Shown here one piece after another: positions 36,001-49,400 of a stretch of 64,000 bases of DNA; positions within the stretch are counted from its first letter, which is position 1; the number at the start of each line of letters is the position of its first letter. The notes below the pieces were generated by a model. The model searched no databases and was not told the origin of the DNA. It saw only the letters and a list, made by a program, of their open reading frames with translations. Origin of the DNA: Erythrocercus mccallii (lineage: Eukaryota; Chordata; Aves; Passeriformes; Dicruridae); NCBI GenBank assembly GCA_013397435.1, contig VZRG01000185.1:436947-500946 (forward strand), written 5' to 3'. Made by a program: the position numbers and the translations under genes.

Positions 36001-39000
36001 ATATAAATGAGGTGGGTCAGGCAGAAGATAGCTTGCTTTGGTTTGTTTTCTCTATACCATACCCTGTGGTACTGGCTTTGTTTTTAAATGAATCCAAATC
36101 TCAAAATCTTTAACTCACTAAAAGGAAAGTCTTTACAATCAACTGCCTGGAGTAGTTTCAGCTGAAAAGGGCCAGTTAACTACAAAAAAGGAGTATGCCC
36201 AGATTTCAAATATGGTTAAGTTTCAGCCATACTCTTGAATTAAAATGGTGAATTTAGTCAAAAGAAAGAGCACTTGAGCTTTTAAACCTTAACTGTGGAA
36301 TTCTAAATTCAAGCATCATTTCATGTATGAGCATCAACTTGAAGGCCTTGTTTTTCTTTAAAAACCAAAAGGATTAAAATTTGATTAGGCCTTTTTACTT
36401 CAAACTGACATAGTTGATCAGCAGAAGCACTTCTGTGGGAATTCTGTATCCTCAGCAATTTCCAGCTACTCAAAAGTATTTAGGGCTATTTGCAAACTGT
36501 AGTTTAAAAATTAAAACCCCTTAACCAAAATGCAAACACCTACAGCAGGGCTTGTACTGGGTTTAATGATGTTAGTTTAAGTCATACCTTCAGCTGAACT
36601 GGTCTTATTTGCTAGATACATACACTTTCTGAGATTAAGTGGATTGTTGACAATTAATTTCAGTGTGGAAATGAGAAGACTGATGCACTTCAATACAATT
36701 TTAAGTATCAAAATCCACAAACATTATGTCATTTCCATATAATAGAAAAATGCTGTCTCCCACTTGTAGTTTTTCATCTAGATAGTGGAGCGGACAAGCT
36801 TTTCTAGGTAAAATTCAGATTTTTCAAGCACCACAAAGTTAGTCCAGAAATAAAGTTGTTTACTGCACTATAGCTATAAAGGCATTTGCATACAGCATTA
36901 TATTGCTTGCAGCCAAATGCCCCCTGAATGGATAACCAAGAGAGAGTGTTCCAAGACACAAACATGACTTAAAGTTATCTTAAATACAAGTTCCATGAAA
37001 ATTTAAATGTTAACATTTTCTTATACGAAGTATGATCTAGTACTGGTTGCTGCTTGATTCCTGTCAATGAATATCAGGGAGATTGCATGAGACAGGAGAT
37101 GATGGTGGGAACTGGATAGAAAATGGGAAAACCAGTCTTGGTCATGACCATTTTATTGTGGAAAGTGTTTGCTGGCTCTCAGCAGGAGGGAGGGCCTGTG
37201 TGTTGAAGCAGCTGAGCACAAGCACTGCTATGAGCTTAGTGGGAGCTCTGTGGTTTGTTAATATTCTCAGTGCCCTTACTCACAATTGCAGCAGCTGCCT
37301 TTAGTGAGTTCTTGCATTTACCTGTTTTGGTTTGTGGCTTTTGTGTGTGTTTCTTGTTTCTTTTTGAAATATGGCAGCTAAGATCAGCAGGAATGATTGA
37401 AAAGTTTGCCTGAGATCATACACAAGTGACTGTTGCTGGATAAGGCCCCAAATGCTCCTAGTTCCTAGACTTTAGTGTAGCTACAAGACTGCTGTGCTTC
37501 AGTTGAACTTCATCCTCAACTGGTACTTGGCACAAAGAAGCCCAAAGAAAGAATTTACTTTTGAAGTCTCCTAAATGTTCTAACTTGTTTTGTACTTGTA
37601 CTCAACTAGTCCAGGAAAAAAACTTTTAAAGGCTTGGTTCAACTGTCAAATAAATGTTATGTGCTCCCATATTTTTTATTTTTTATCTTTAAATTTGATA
37701 GTTTGATGTTTGCCAGAAAGCAAGCAGCTGTGCAGGCTGCAGCTTTGAAGGGCACAGACATCAATGGAGGAAAGGTGTCACTGAGGATCTTCCCCCTTTA
37801 AAGCAGAAAGCCCACTGACTGCTAATAAAATACATTCTGTTTCTGGGCTGGAAGCCTTTTTTTGCCAGGTTCTTATAGTTCAAAGTGCTGCTCTTTAGGA
37901 ACTGATTAGTGTTTTGCTGGTTTTTACACAGATCTTGAGTGGGAAGTGTGAAGAAAGTGTAAAGTTAAATGTGTCTCTAATGTCTTGTTGGCGGGAGGGA
38001 GGTATAACTACTATGGAAGATATTTCCCTCTTAAAGAATTCCTTAGGGTCATGCATATATATGTTATCTTTGATCTGCCCTCTCCAATGAAAGTTGACTA
38101 ACAGGGCAGTTTTTGAAAAACCAATGGCTTCTTTAAGAATGAAAGTGATGATGTGTTTAAATGAAATGTCAGTCATGAAGCTGACAATTCCATAGTAATA
38201 TGTGTGGAGTACCTGTTCCCTTCTCTCCCCATTTCAAGTGAGCCATTTGGCTCAATGCACTGACTCTCTCAGCAAGAATATTCTTTTGTGTCTGTAAAGC
38301 TTTTCTGGTATCGAGGTAGTGTTACAGATTTGGTGGAAGAGGGGGTGTAAAGCCCTCGGTCTGCTGTGGCCTGTGATCCATGAGCACACAATGGTCTTAA
38401 CAGTCTTGTCCCAAGGGTGAATACCATGGTAGGCATTTTAGTTTGTGCATTTGCTGTGCATTTGCCATTCATTTGTGTAAAACAGATAGCTCAGTCAAGA
38501 GCCGTATCTACATACTGGAGCTGCCCTCACGGTACTCCTCACATGCTGGAGTTTGAACTCTCTGTGAGAAGTTTCTATCTGATGCTTTAGTTTGTAATGT
38601 AAACATGCGGCTGGTGCTTGTCTACTCCTCACAGTTTTATCTGTCCTGTGAGCAGCCAGCCCTGTGCTAACTCCTGCACACAGCCATGCAGTTCTTGAGC
38701 TGGAGCCTCATTTTCTCTCTGTAGCTCAGGCATGGTGCTTTTGGATCTTGCTGGCCTGAGTGAGTTTGGCTGTAAAAGATGATGTGGACACAGCCCAGGT
38801 TGTGTGAGTGACACTGCCAGTAGCCCAGGGGTAGCTGCTGCCATTGCTCAGGTGAGCAACAGCACAAGCTGCCTCATCCCCCAGCACAGGAACAGAGTCA
38901 GTTCAGCTGCCTCAGACAGCTGAGACACAGAGCAACCACCTACAGACAGTGCAAAAACTGGAAAGATTTAGCTCATGAAAAATAGTTAACTTAGAGGCTA

Positions 39001-39321
39001 GGCAAAGTCCTGGATGCTGGAACACCATGGGAAGAGTCCATCTACAGTGTATTTTGCATTGATATTCAAGGTGGGTTTTTTTTAAAGGTCTTTATGACTG
39101 GATGTGATGTGAGCCATGAAAAACACAGCCTCCTGCTGCATCTAATTTAACAGTTCACATGGGATATGTACTGGGTAACTTGAGCAATAGATTATTTTAA
39201 GTGGTTTGATACAACTTTCAAAGGTGCATCAAGGTGCGTACAACTGAAGTTACTGATAAGAAAGCCAGTCAGAATCCAAGCTGACCAGAATGCAAAACAT
39301 GAAATGGTATGTTGTTGAAAT

Positions 39322-39327
39322 TTTATT
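39322..39327 (-). terminator. Candidate proximal TFDP2 poly(A) signal (AATAAA, minus strand)
   Basis: First clear AATAAA after the stop on the minus strand, about 930 bases downstream, within an A-rich run. It would give a short-UTR transcript. A further hexamer lies at 37675-37680. Confidence 0.3.
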
Positions 39328-40257
39328 TTTTTTCCTAGGAACCTCAGCCTAATGACTTTAAAAGTTATGTGACCTGCACACCCCAAATTTGAAAAGACTG
39401 CCTTAAAAACATGCTGCCTGAGATCCTTAACATGGTGGGAGGCCTTTTTAAAAAAACAAGATGTGCTCTAACATCAAAGGGATTATATAAAGTTAGAACA
39501 GTGAAGGAGAAGCTACACTGAATACAATGTAATCTAGAAATACTTTTTTTTTACTTATTTTCCTTGAAAAAAGCTGGTGCAGAGAATACAGTTTGTTTCC
39601 TGTTTTAATAATGGCTAAGAATAATCACTTAAAATAAATTAGGCCTGCAATATAAATGAACCTATGAACCTTTCATACTAATGTTACTTTTTAAGCTATT
39701 TCAAGATTCATTTAATCACTTGCAATTTATATTACTTTAAGAATCTTCTATACAGCAAATTGAACAGAAAAAAAGCAAACATTTTAACAGCCCCTTTTCC
39801 CTATAACCACTTTCATACAAGATAGTTTTAAATAACGATTTTAGCATATTTGCATGTGCTCACTCCCCTTTTTCTAAAGGCAGCACAGCCAAAGACAATG
39901 TGAGAATCAGCTTTTACTGACTGACTGTTTTCTTCTTCTCCGTCTGAAAAAGACAAGGGCAAGACAGAGAGCCCCAAAATGGAAAAGATGAGCTTAAGGT
40001 TTACTTTGCCAAATCTCCAGGGACTTAGTTCTTTTCCTTGTTTATAGTTTATAAAACCCATTTTGCTCTGCCTCTGCGTGTCACTCTGTGTTAAGTTATA
40101 CAGTTCTTCAATTTCAGCTATGGATAAACTTGTTTTGAAGCTTCCATTTTGGTTCATTGAACACAGTGAACACCAAGGCAAGAAACCAGTAAAATCCAAA
40201 CAGGAACTCATTAAGAATCTTTGAGCAGCATTTTGTATATTCCATTTTCTACTGTCC

Positions 40258-40426
40258 TCATTCTGGAGAGGAAGAATCCTCATCTTCATCTTCTTCATCT
40301 TCCTCATTGAAGGAGCAGGGCGTCTCCCCCCGGGACGCTGCACTGCTGGACTGCTGACTGCTGGGGCCAAGCAGCTGCCCAGTTGCTAAGGCCACTTCAG
40401 CATCCAAACACAACCCTGGGTTCTCA
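40258..40426 (-). CDS. TFDP2: TFDP2 last coding exon: acidic tail and stop
   Basis: 169 coding bases after acceptor TTGCTAG on the minus strand: one base completes Ser, then 55 codons and TGA at 40260-40258. It encodes NPGLCLDAEVALATGQLLG, a Ser-rich stretch, RGETPCSFN and an acidic run ending DSSSPE. Compared with remembered human DP-2, a few residues before RGETPCS are missing. Confidence 0.96.
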
Positions 40427-43400
40427 CTAGCAAAACAACAGAAAGGGTGAAGTTTAGAGGGTTTCTCGTGAGGTTTTAAGCTTTTTCTTTTTCGCCTCAG
40501 CTTTTCCTTTAGTCAAAGAAATGCTACCAAAAAGGAAAAATCCCGAAGTGTTACCATAAACACAACTATTAGTTAGGAGAGCTGATAAAACATCGGAAAG
40601 TTGCATAAAAAGAATATTAGGTGACTTATTTTATTTCATAAACTAGTAGAATTGCTCCAGCTGAAGAAGAAAAAGGGAAATCCACCAAAGTTTCATTAAT
40701 ACACAGACACATTTGCAATATAAAATGAAGCTATTAAATGCTATGAGAAAGAACCTGCTCCAAAATAATAATCCCTATAATAATCCCTATTTCCATTTTT
40801 TATGGTACAGGTCCAAGCAAAGTCCAGCTGCTGAGGTGTATTTAAGGTTGGGGTTTTGCACATGGTGTGTTTTTGTTTGGTTGTTGGTTTTTAATTTTGA
40901 ACTTTTATTAAGCTGTGTGGACTAAACTTCTTTTATGAGAGCTTAAAGAGTAGTGCATTTAGAGAGCAGACATTCTTATGCATTCTTCAGAAATATTAGC
41001 GGGCTTTTATCCACATGTAATTATCTATTTGTAGTCCATGCCCAGGCAGGAATTTAAGGTTAATCAGGAAAAGGGGCTTGAAAGTGATTCTATTCTTATG
41101 AAACATAGGTACGAAATAGCTGGTATGTTCAACATTCAAAGCATGTTGACCTTTCAAATATAATTATCCTTCAAGGAAGACAGAATTACAGACTTTTTCA
41201 CAATTAAAATCAACCATGATAGGAAAATATCTCAATTCCTGCATGCAAATGGTATGAAATAGCAAAGTTACTAAAGTACCACAAGCATATATAACTATCC
41301 TTGAATAAAAAATTATTTTATTTACCTTGATTTAGCATCATAAGTGCCTCCAGCTGCCTCGAAATTGGAAACTGCTCGTGCTGAACTTGAAAGTAACCCT
41401 TGGTTTATCCACGAAAATCCCGCAGACATATCTAGAAGAAAACATAACTATTTATGATAGCTACTTACATTTTTTTGTTCCTTTTACAATTTTTAACTTT
41501 GCAATCTCTTTGCAGTTAGGATCCCTTAATTTAGTTTAGCAGGCACCAGTAGCTTAAGTTTTATAGTGTAGATGTGTCCTGTTTAATCAAGATGAAATTA
41601 TATCCTGTCTTTGTGGATGCACTTAAGCCTTGCACTCAGCTTTTCCCTCTGTGTGAAGAAGATCCACCTGGCTGGTGGCTGTATGCAATCACAGGTATCT
41701 GAAATAAGAGTTCTGAAGTCTTTCATGGAAACTGCCACAGCCTGACCCTGTGAAATGCCCTGACAGCTCCAAGTGCCGTGGCTGCCCCACTTGGTGAAGG
41801 TACAAAAGGAATTGTATTTAATTGGGTTTGAGATAGTGCAGTGGAGCCACCCAGGCAGTCTCTGTGTTGCTGTGTGTGTTCTGGTGTCCAAAAGCAGTTT
41901 CAGCCTGGTGCTCTCATGGCTGGCTGTGGGGCAGCCTCCTCAGCCACCAGCCAGAGCTGGGCAGCAGCTGTGGACATGCACAGACCATGGCAAAGGGCTG
42001 GTGCCAAGAATGGAAGAGAGAGCCTGTTGTACACTGCATATGAGACATGTAAGGCACTCTCCTCCCTAGGGACAGGAAATGGGGGGTGGGGGGTTAAGAC
42101 CATTAAAATGATCTGGCAGTAATACCTTGTTTCTTGAGGTAATTTGTTAAAAGCCCCCGAGGGATGTGAAGAGGTTACTTACAACCCCCATAGTACTTGT
42201 TTTCACATTCCCTAACAAGTTCTGCCTGTCAGTTGTTTCCAGTTACGCACATTTCTGCTAAGAGAATCAGCAAAACAAGTCCATTGACCCAATTACATTT
42301 ACGGGATTTTTTGTGTGTGTGTGTGTGTGTGTGTTTATAACTTCTTACATAAGGCATTTCTAGTCACCTACACAAATTCCATCTCAACACAAAGTTAACA
42401 TCAAAACAAAGTTATGGAGATTGTCTAGTTCTTTTCCATGGTACTTGCATGTGGCTCCAGCTGGATGCATTAATTCAGAAGATAGGGTCCTTACTGTTAA
42501 ATTCTATGCCTAACAAAGCCTGTTTTACACAGCACAGTGGCAGTAACTGGGACTGTACTCCTCATAATTATTTAGAATTGTTCTATAGCAGCAGGTAAGA
42601 GAAATAGCTGTGTTTGTTACATACACATTCACATTTCTCCTTCTGTGTTCTTGTCAAGCTTTAGTTCCTCTAGATTTGGCAGTCCTGCCTAGCACAGGGA
42701 CTCGTTTAAGCAGGTTGACACAGCCATGTAAACTGGCGCACCATCCACTGCGATGGATCCACAGGCTACCTTGGTTTGTGCTGTGGAAAGCTGTTGCAGC
42801 AAGGTATTTAAATGTTATGTTACAAAGCAAGGCTAGCAAGGGTGGTGTTCCTGGCAGCAGTCCTTGGAACATGACAGCAAACATTAGTAAGTGGCAGTTT
42901 TAGAGTGATCTGTGAGGATAGAATACATGAGAACAGTTAAATGTGGATGGAGCTGGATGTCTTTCATCAAGATTGCCCTAAATGCTGGTTTCATGTTACA
43001 GAGAACATGTTCCCACGGCTTCCTCCTGTCTGTGCAGGAGGAGGCTAAACCATTTGGAACGACTGCATTGTATTTAGATTAATAGAGCTGTACCATAGTG
43101 TTGTTCCCTGGTATTCTGAAGGAGTGTACCTGTGTGTACATGTTTAATATTCCAGAATAATAACAAGACACTGCTAGTAATCCTGTGGTTTATTAACATT
43201 TCTGGATAATAGCTCATTAGTTTTCTTTTTGAAGAGCAAGGTAGAAGCATGGGAGAAAGGTGGTTCATAAAAGCATATCCCTGCCTTGTATTTTCATTGC
43301 CTTATATTTCTAAATTCAATTTTCCAGTGGGCTCTGAGGAGCAAGGGATAAGAAGTTTGTGAAAGATGGGGAGTTGAAGCCATTTCCAGTATGGAAAAGT

Positions 43401-46400
43401 CTGTCAAAATAGAAGTATTCTTGCAATGAAGAGACTTATTTATTCTGGTAGTGTAGATAAATTACTAATAGCTACACTTAAAACCAAGGAAAGCAGTTTG
43501 AATAAACCTTCCCAAGGTGGTACAGTCCAATCTGATAGTGGCATTGCTATGTACTAAGCATATCTTGTAGCAGATACACTTGGTAGATATTTATACTTTT
43601 TTGAGAAGACACTAAATCAATACCCTCAATAGCTTTAGCAGGTAATACACAAAGGCTGCATGGGCGTGTCGTTCACATCTGAACAAACTCGCTCAGGCAG
43701 TGGGTGCTCTTAGCTTGTTAGTTTCAACTCCAGCCCGTTTTCTAGTCCTGACTAATTACACACTTCTTCACACAAGGAGAAAAAACAAGTCCTAAACTGC
43801 ACCACTTTGTCTGCCCACTGCCTTAGTGTGATATATAAGGTGAGATGTTGTTACCCCAACTGTTTAGTGCCTCACAATTTTTCTTTTCTGCTTTTTTTTT
43901 TTTTTAATCTGCAGCCCTCATTTCTAGTAGTCAGGACTCAGCTAGCAAAGGTGGAACTTGGTTTTGTGTTAAGTGCCTGTAGGATTTGCACAGCTCAAAA
44001 GACAGAGATGGTACTCTGGCTGCTGTTCTACCAGTTTATGCTTGTCCCGGGCAGTGGAGTATTTCTGCTCACCCTGCAACCTCACTCCCTCCTTTCCACT
44101 TGAAATGTTGTGATTGGAGCCTTTTGCTACATAGTTCTACTTGTTTAATTGCTGCAAACTCCTGTGCTACACAAAGCCTGCAGTTTAGTACCTGGAACCA
44201 GCTCAGGGAGAGCACACAAGAAAGCACCTGGATCAAAATGCAGAAATGGGCAGGAATGCATAATTAGGATTGTGTCCTCGGGATGTCCCCTTAAGCTGGT
44301 GCAAGTGTCATGTTTTAGACATTCTCAGTTATGACAGTCAAGCAACAAAAAAGTGTGTTACAAAAATAATTTAAGATACACAGAATATTTTTATCTGTGT
44401 GGTCAATATGCCTTAGCTTCTACTGATTTCAGTAGCAGTCATATCTGGGGATCACACCAATGTAGCATTTAAAATGCATATTACAAAAATACATTTATTT
44501 GCTAAAACATTGTTAAACTAGCAAACCTCGAAGACTACTTTTATCAAATTTGGGCATTTGAAGAATGGCTAAAACACATGATCCTCTTCAAAAGAAAATC
44601 CACCAATAAAGCTTTAATGTGCACATCACCAGTCCAAGCAATTTATGTGGCTGTTTAATGCAAATAGAAAGTTACTGCTTTTCAAAGCTGAAATTGTCCA
44701 ACATTTTGTCAAGTTAAAGTTTCTTTAATTGAACTGGTTTAGACTTAGGATTCTTCCAACTGCTTCTCTAGTCCTGCTGGTAAGCATGATAGTACAAACT
44801 ATTGTTGATGTTTGGAAGTCAGGAATTATCTGAAAAAATTACCAGGCTAAGGTCAAACTAACATTGTACACAAAATAATTCACCTGGACATATTAGAATA
44901 GGATTGGTTTCTAGAGCAGTTGTCCCTGGAGTCAGCTACTGGGATCATAATGAATGTTGATTGCAATAAATTGACTCAGTGAATAAGAGACGTGGATCTG
45001 TTTTTCCTGTATAGTAGTAACTGAAACCATTCTTCTTGAAAGAGCCAGCATGACAATGCGGAAGTAACCATGAATATTCTAGAAACCAGTGATGACCCTT
45101 CTATTTCCCTACTCTTGCTGTGTAAGAAAATGTCTAAAGACTCCCAAGGTTGAAATAGGAAGATAAGCAAAAATATATAATCAGGTAAATGCTGGCTTTT
45201 CAAATATTGTGCAAAACATTTAAATCTGTTTCCTTTATTAGTCACTTACTGCAATTAGAAACCACCACTATGCAATTCATACTCTTAACTGTAGATTTGT
45301 AAAGCACAATTAAGTAATAAGCAACAGATACAATAAATCTTAAAAATTAATACATGTACTGGTATGTAAATTAAAGTACTTTTTTTAAAAAAAATACATA
45401 TTCTAGTAGGAATACCTCTGAGCTAATTTTTACAGAGGCTGAAAGAGCTGAATGTAGCCCATATATGAAGAGTACATTACTTGCCTTAATGATTTTTGAG
45501 TAAAAAATAAAATCAATGCATCTCCTATGATTAAAACTCTTCCAGGCTGCTGGTTTGCTACTAGGGAAGTACTCAGTAAACAGTGTCATGACACAAGGTT
45601 TTTTGCAAATCTAAGGAAACCCTGTTCTCTGGAGGTAAATTTATGCAGACTTAAAATGAAAAAGAAATTTTAGTTTGATCCTCAACACATGGGAGCAATT
45701 AAGTAACTTCAACATTGCAACACTATTAAAAGACATAGGTTCTGCTCCTTTCCCCATTCTTTACACTGGTGATAAATCACATGGTAAATAATGTTGAGCT
45801 GAATGAACCTGCGAGGAACAAATCAAGATTTCTCTCAACTTCTCTTTTTGTTGTGGGTGCCATCTTATAAAGACTTCAGGTGTAATTTCAAAATTGACCA
45901 AAAATAAAATACGAAATCTTAGTTTTAAAACCCACAGGACAAGAGGACCAGAAAAACACAAATAAATGTTAATAAACATAAGCACATTTGATGTGGTTTG
46001 AAATGTTAAGCCATTTAAAATGTACTACTTTTCTCAAATGTAACTGAATTCTAATTTATATATAGCAATAGAGAAGTTAGGGCAAGAGCTTTGTTCCCTT
46101 TCCTCAAATACAAAGGTCTGCATGCAGTAATTTATTGGGTAACACTTCCTTTACAATTAGAGTCCCTCCAGAAACTTGAGAAAATGCCGGGCTAAGTTTA
46201 AGCCATGGGTACAGCAAGAACACATTGCCAATAACTATAGGAAGTGATAGCAAATTTTGGCAGCTCTAGGCCAGTGATGCAACACTGAAGGAGTTTTGTG
46301 TCTAAGCGCGACCTGTTCAAACAGGGGAGATAAAAGCCTCTGCCTGGGACACCTGTCCTGAAGTCTTTGGAGCCTCTTGCTTTATTTAGAGAAGCTTAGT

Positions 46401-49400
46401 TCTCAGGTGGCACCTGCTGGCTCCTGAAGGATTACACCAAACCAGTTCAAGATGCTCTTTTTCTTTCCTTTTCCTCAGCTTGGGAAGAGCTGCCTTCTTC
46501 CAGTTTGCTCCTCCATACATTCAGTTACTCAAAATTCATATGAACACATGAAAATCTGTTCTTGGTGTCAACTTAGTAATGCAGCTCACACATCACGCTG
46601 TTATAAATCAGTGTGCATTAAGTTAACAGGACAACAAAGATAAATCTTCCAAAATTAACAGTAAAAAAACTGGTTCATGTACCAACCCTACTAAGATCCA
46701 CAAACCCTCAAATGTTACATACATAAGTTTATATAATGAAATTTGCTTCAGTTAAGTAAGGTTATGGATTTGATCAGGAACAATATTTAACTTACCTGTG
46801 ATATAGCCTTCTAAAGCTTTTGGCACCAGTGATTTTGCAGTTCTTAGGTCCTCAGCTGAGCATTTGCCTGCTTCGAGCCCAAAGGACATTCCCATTCTCT
46901 TCAGCACCTCGCTGTCATCATGAATCTCAAATGTATTATCGAAATTAAAGAGGTATTCAAATCTGCATGTAAAAAATTAAAAGTGAGATTCTGAAAAGAG
47001 CACAGCTGTGCTCTTCTTGCCTATTCTTTCTCTGGTTGTTTTGACATGCACTGAGGTAAGCATCTAGTCTTGGTTTTCTGTAAAGTGTCCTTAAGGAAAG
47101 AGAAGTGCAAGAAATGCTTTCTCTTTTCTGTGACTGGCATGTCTACAGCTTTAAAATGGCACATTTTCAATTAAAGTAACTTCACCAGTGCAGGAACAAA
47201 GTTTACCATTTTCTACCTCATTGAGTAGATTCAAAAGGGAAGAGTGAGGCCTTATTAAATGTGAACCTTCACTTGCACTAAAGCCAATAAGGTCACCTGA
47301 AGCCCTGTCACCAAATTAATGATTTTGTTTTTCTGCTTTTACATTTCACTTTCTGTTCTAATGTGCAACACTCCTCCTGTGAACTGACCTATTTACTTTG
47401 GTATAATTTTTCTTTTTTGGATGCAGCTAGAAAAGCTGTCTGTTCAGAGTCCTGTGTGTTCACAACCCACTGTTTCAGCTGCTGGACTCTCAAAACGTTT
47501 TAAACTGCATATAAAAGTGGAAATTGAGATAGAAACTTCAGATAGCTTTAAGAAATGCAGGGGCATTTAGGCTGGCCTTACACGGTCATCACAGGTATTA
47601 AAAGCCTGTCTGTAATTGTCAGTTACATTTCTGTAACTGACATTTCTTGTGTATTTCTTCTGTAGCTCATACCATATTACTTGTAAAACCTATTGTTTAT
47701 GCACCATTATTTATTTCACCATAATCACATTAAGAGGGAAAATAAGATGTGTTGTTAAAATTTTAACTGGTACAATTATGTAGCTGCTGCCTAAACTGGC
47801 ACAGCTCGATGTCATACCAAGCTACTACCAGCAAGCTGTAATTACTGACTCATAACTGAATTCCAACTTATGGCAGAGGATCAAAAGCTGCATTTATTGA
47901 TAGCTCTGCATTTCTTCTCCCATGTGCTGTGGCCAAATACTGGATGTTAAAAAGGAAGGTAACTTACTTTCTTTTCCCAGCAAGTTTCCAAACTGAAAAA
48001 TTTACAGTCTTCAGTATTTCTCTAGTTTAGTCTCTAGCAGCCTGCAGTCACTGATACAGGAAATCTCTACACTTCTACTTTGCTGTTAACAGCTGTTTGA
48101 GGATTTTCTTTCAGGCATTTGACATGACCCCCTTCTGAACTTACATAAACTTTTGGCATGAACAAAAGCAAATATTACAATTTGCATAGATTGTTACAAA
48201 AACTTCTTTTTGTCATCATCTGGTTATCTTGTCTTAATGTCTCTCAATTTAATAAGCAACTGTGTGCAGCTGTTCTCTATGCATGTTCATCATGTCACCG
48301 GTGATTTTTGAGATACCTTGGAATCTGCTGTCCTCTCCTTTCTAGGCCAAAGAGCCCATCTGGTCCTTCTGTCAAAGCCTTTCCATAGCCTCAGTCCTTG
48401 CTGCCCTCCTGTGACTCTCTTGGTTAAACCATACTTTTTCCAAGAACATGAGAGTGTGTAGTATTCCAGACATAAGCACTATATGTATCAAGTTTTACAC
48501 TGTAGTCCTTACTGTTTGTCCTAGTAATTCCCAGCATGATGTCAGCTGTTATTGAGAAATGAACTTTTGTTCTCACAGAATGATCTACTGGGCTGCCATG
48601 TTATTATTCAGTACTACAAACCATGTTCAGAAGCTATTAATACTGTGTATACAAAATTTGGGTACACTTCCTGTCCCTTTCCCATGATAAGTGCAAATTT
48701 GATCACCAGTGATTTTAATCTGGATTTTCTGCTGCAACAGGCAATTCTTTTTGCAAGGGTACAAGAGGCCACTTCCTACACGTTCTCTCTAATGTACAGT
48801 ATTGTATCTCCAATGCTGTACAAAATATTCTGCATTTCCTCTTAGAGATGTTCTAATTTTCCAAGTTTCTGATACATCTGTTGTGTCTGAATGCTTGCGT
48901 AAAACAAGGTATTCTGGTTACTTTTTCTTTCTTTTTCCTAGGACCCAACAGCATTTATACAGAAGTACAATATACACTAAATACATTTTTTCTGTTTAAA
49001 TAGACAGAGACTTCTTACTTATTCATGTGCCTCATCTTTAAAATTAGTTCTTAACTACTTCCTTTTTACCTGAAGACTTTGTTTTTCCTACTCCAGAAAC
49101 GCCATTCCCAGTATGCTGCTTGGCACCATCTAACTTCTCAAATTCTGAACAAAACTTGCCCAATAACTTCTCTCTTTTTTTAATTTGTGATAAAATTTCA
49201 CTCTGTTTTGGCTGTTCTTGCATAGGAAAAAGCTTAGAGGAAACCAATTTTCCTTCTGATACTAAATCACCCTTATACGTACAACATTTCCAAGCAATTA
49301 CTTTCCTTTAGAAGTCCTCTGTAAATACAATTTACAGCTAATGCTTATGAGCTTAGCTCTTCATTGGACTTAGTAACATCTGTACATTTATACATTTATA

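Larger units (their letters stand above)
32835..40257 (-). other. TFDP2: TFDP2 3' untranslated region (extent inferred)
   Basis: Non-coding sequence downstream of the TFDP2 stop codon with no splice signal or coding segment recognised. Mammalian TFDP2 mRNAs have very long 3' UTRs, and the minus strand offers AATAAA at 39327-39322, 37680-37675, 33078-33073 and 32859-32854. I placed the end after the last of these; shorter forms are likely. Short ORFs inside (for example 38629-38867 -) have no domain features. Confidence 0.5.

Noticed and set aside
39828..40370. 180-codon minus-strand ORF at the end of TFDP2
   Set aside because: It overlaps the true last exon in a different frame; the true frame gives the conserved DP-2 C-terminus and stop at 40258.
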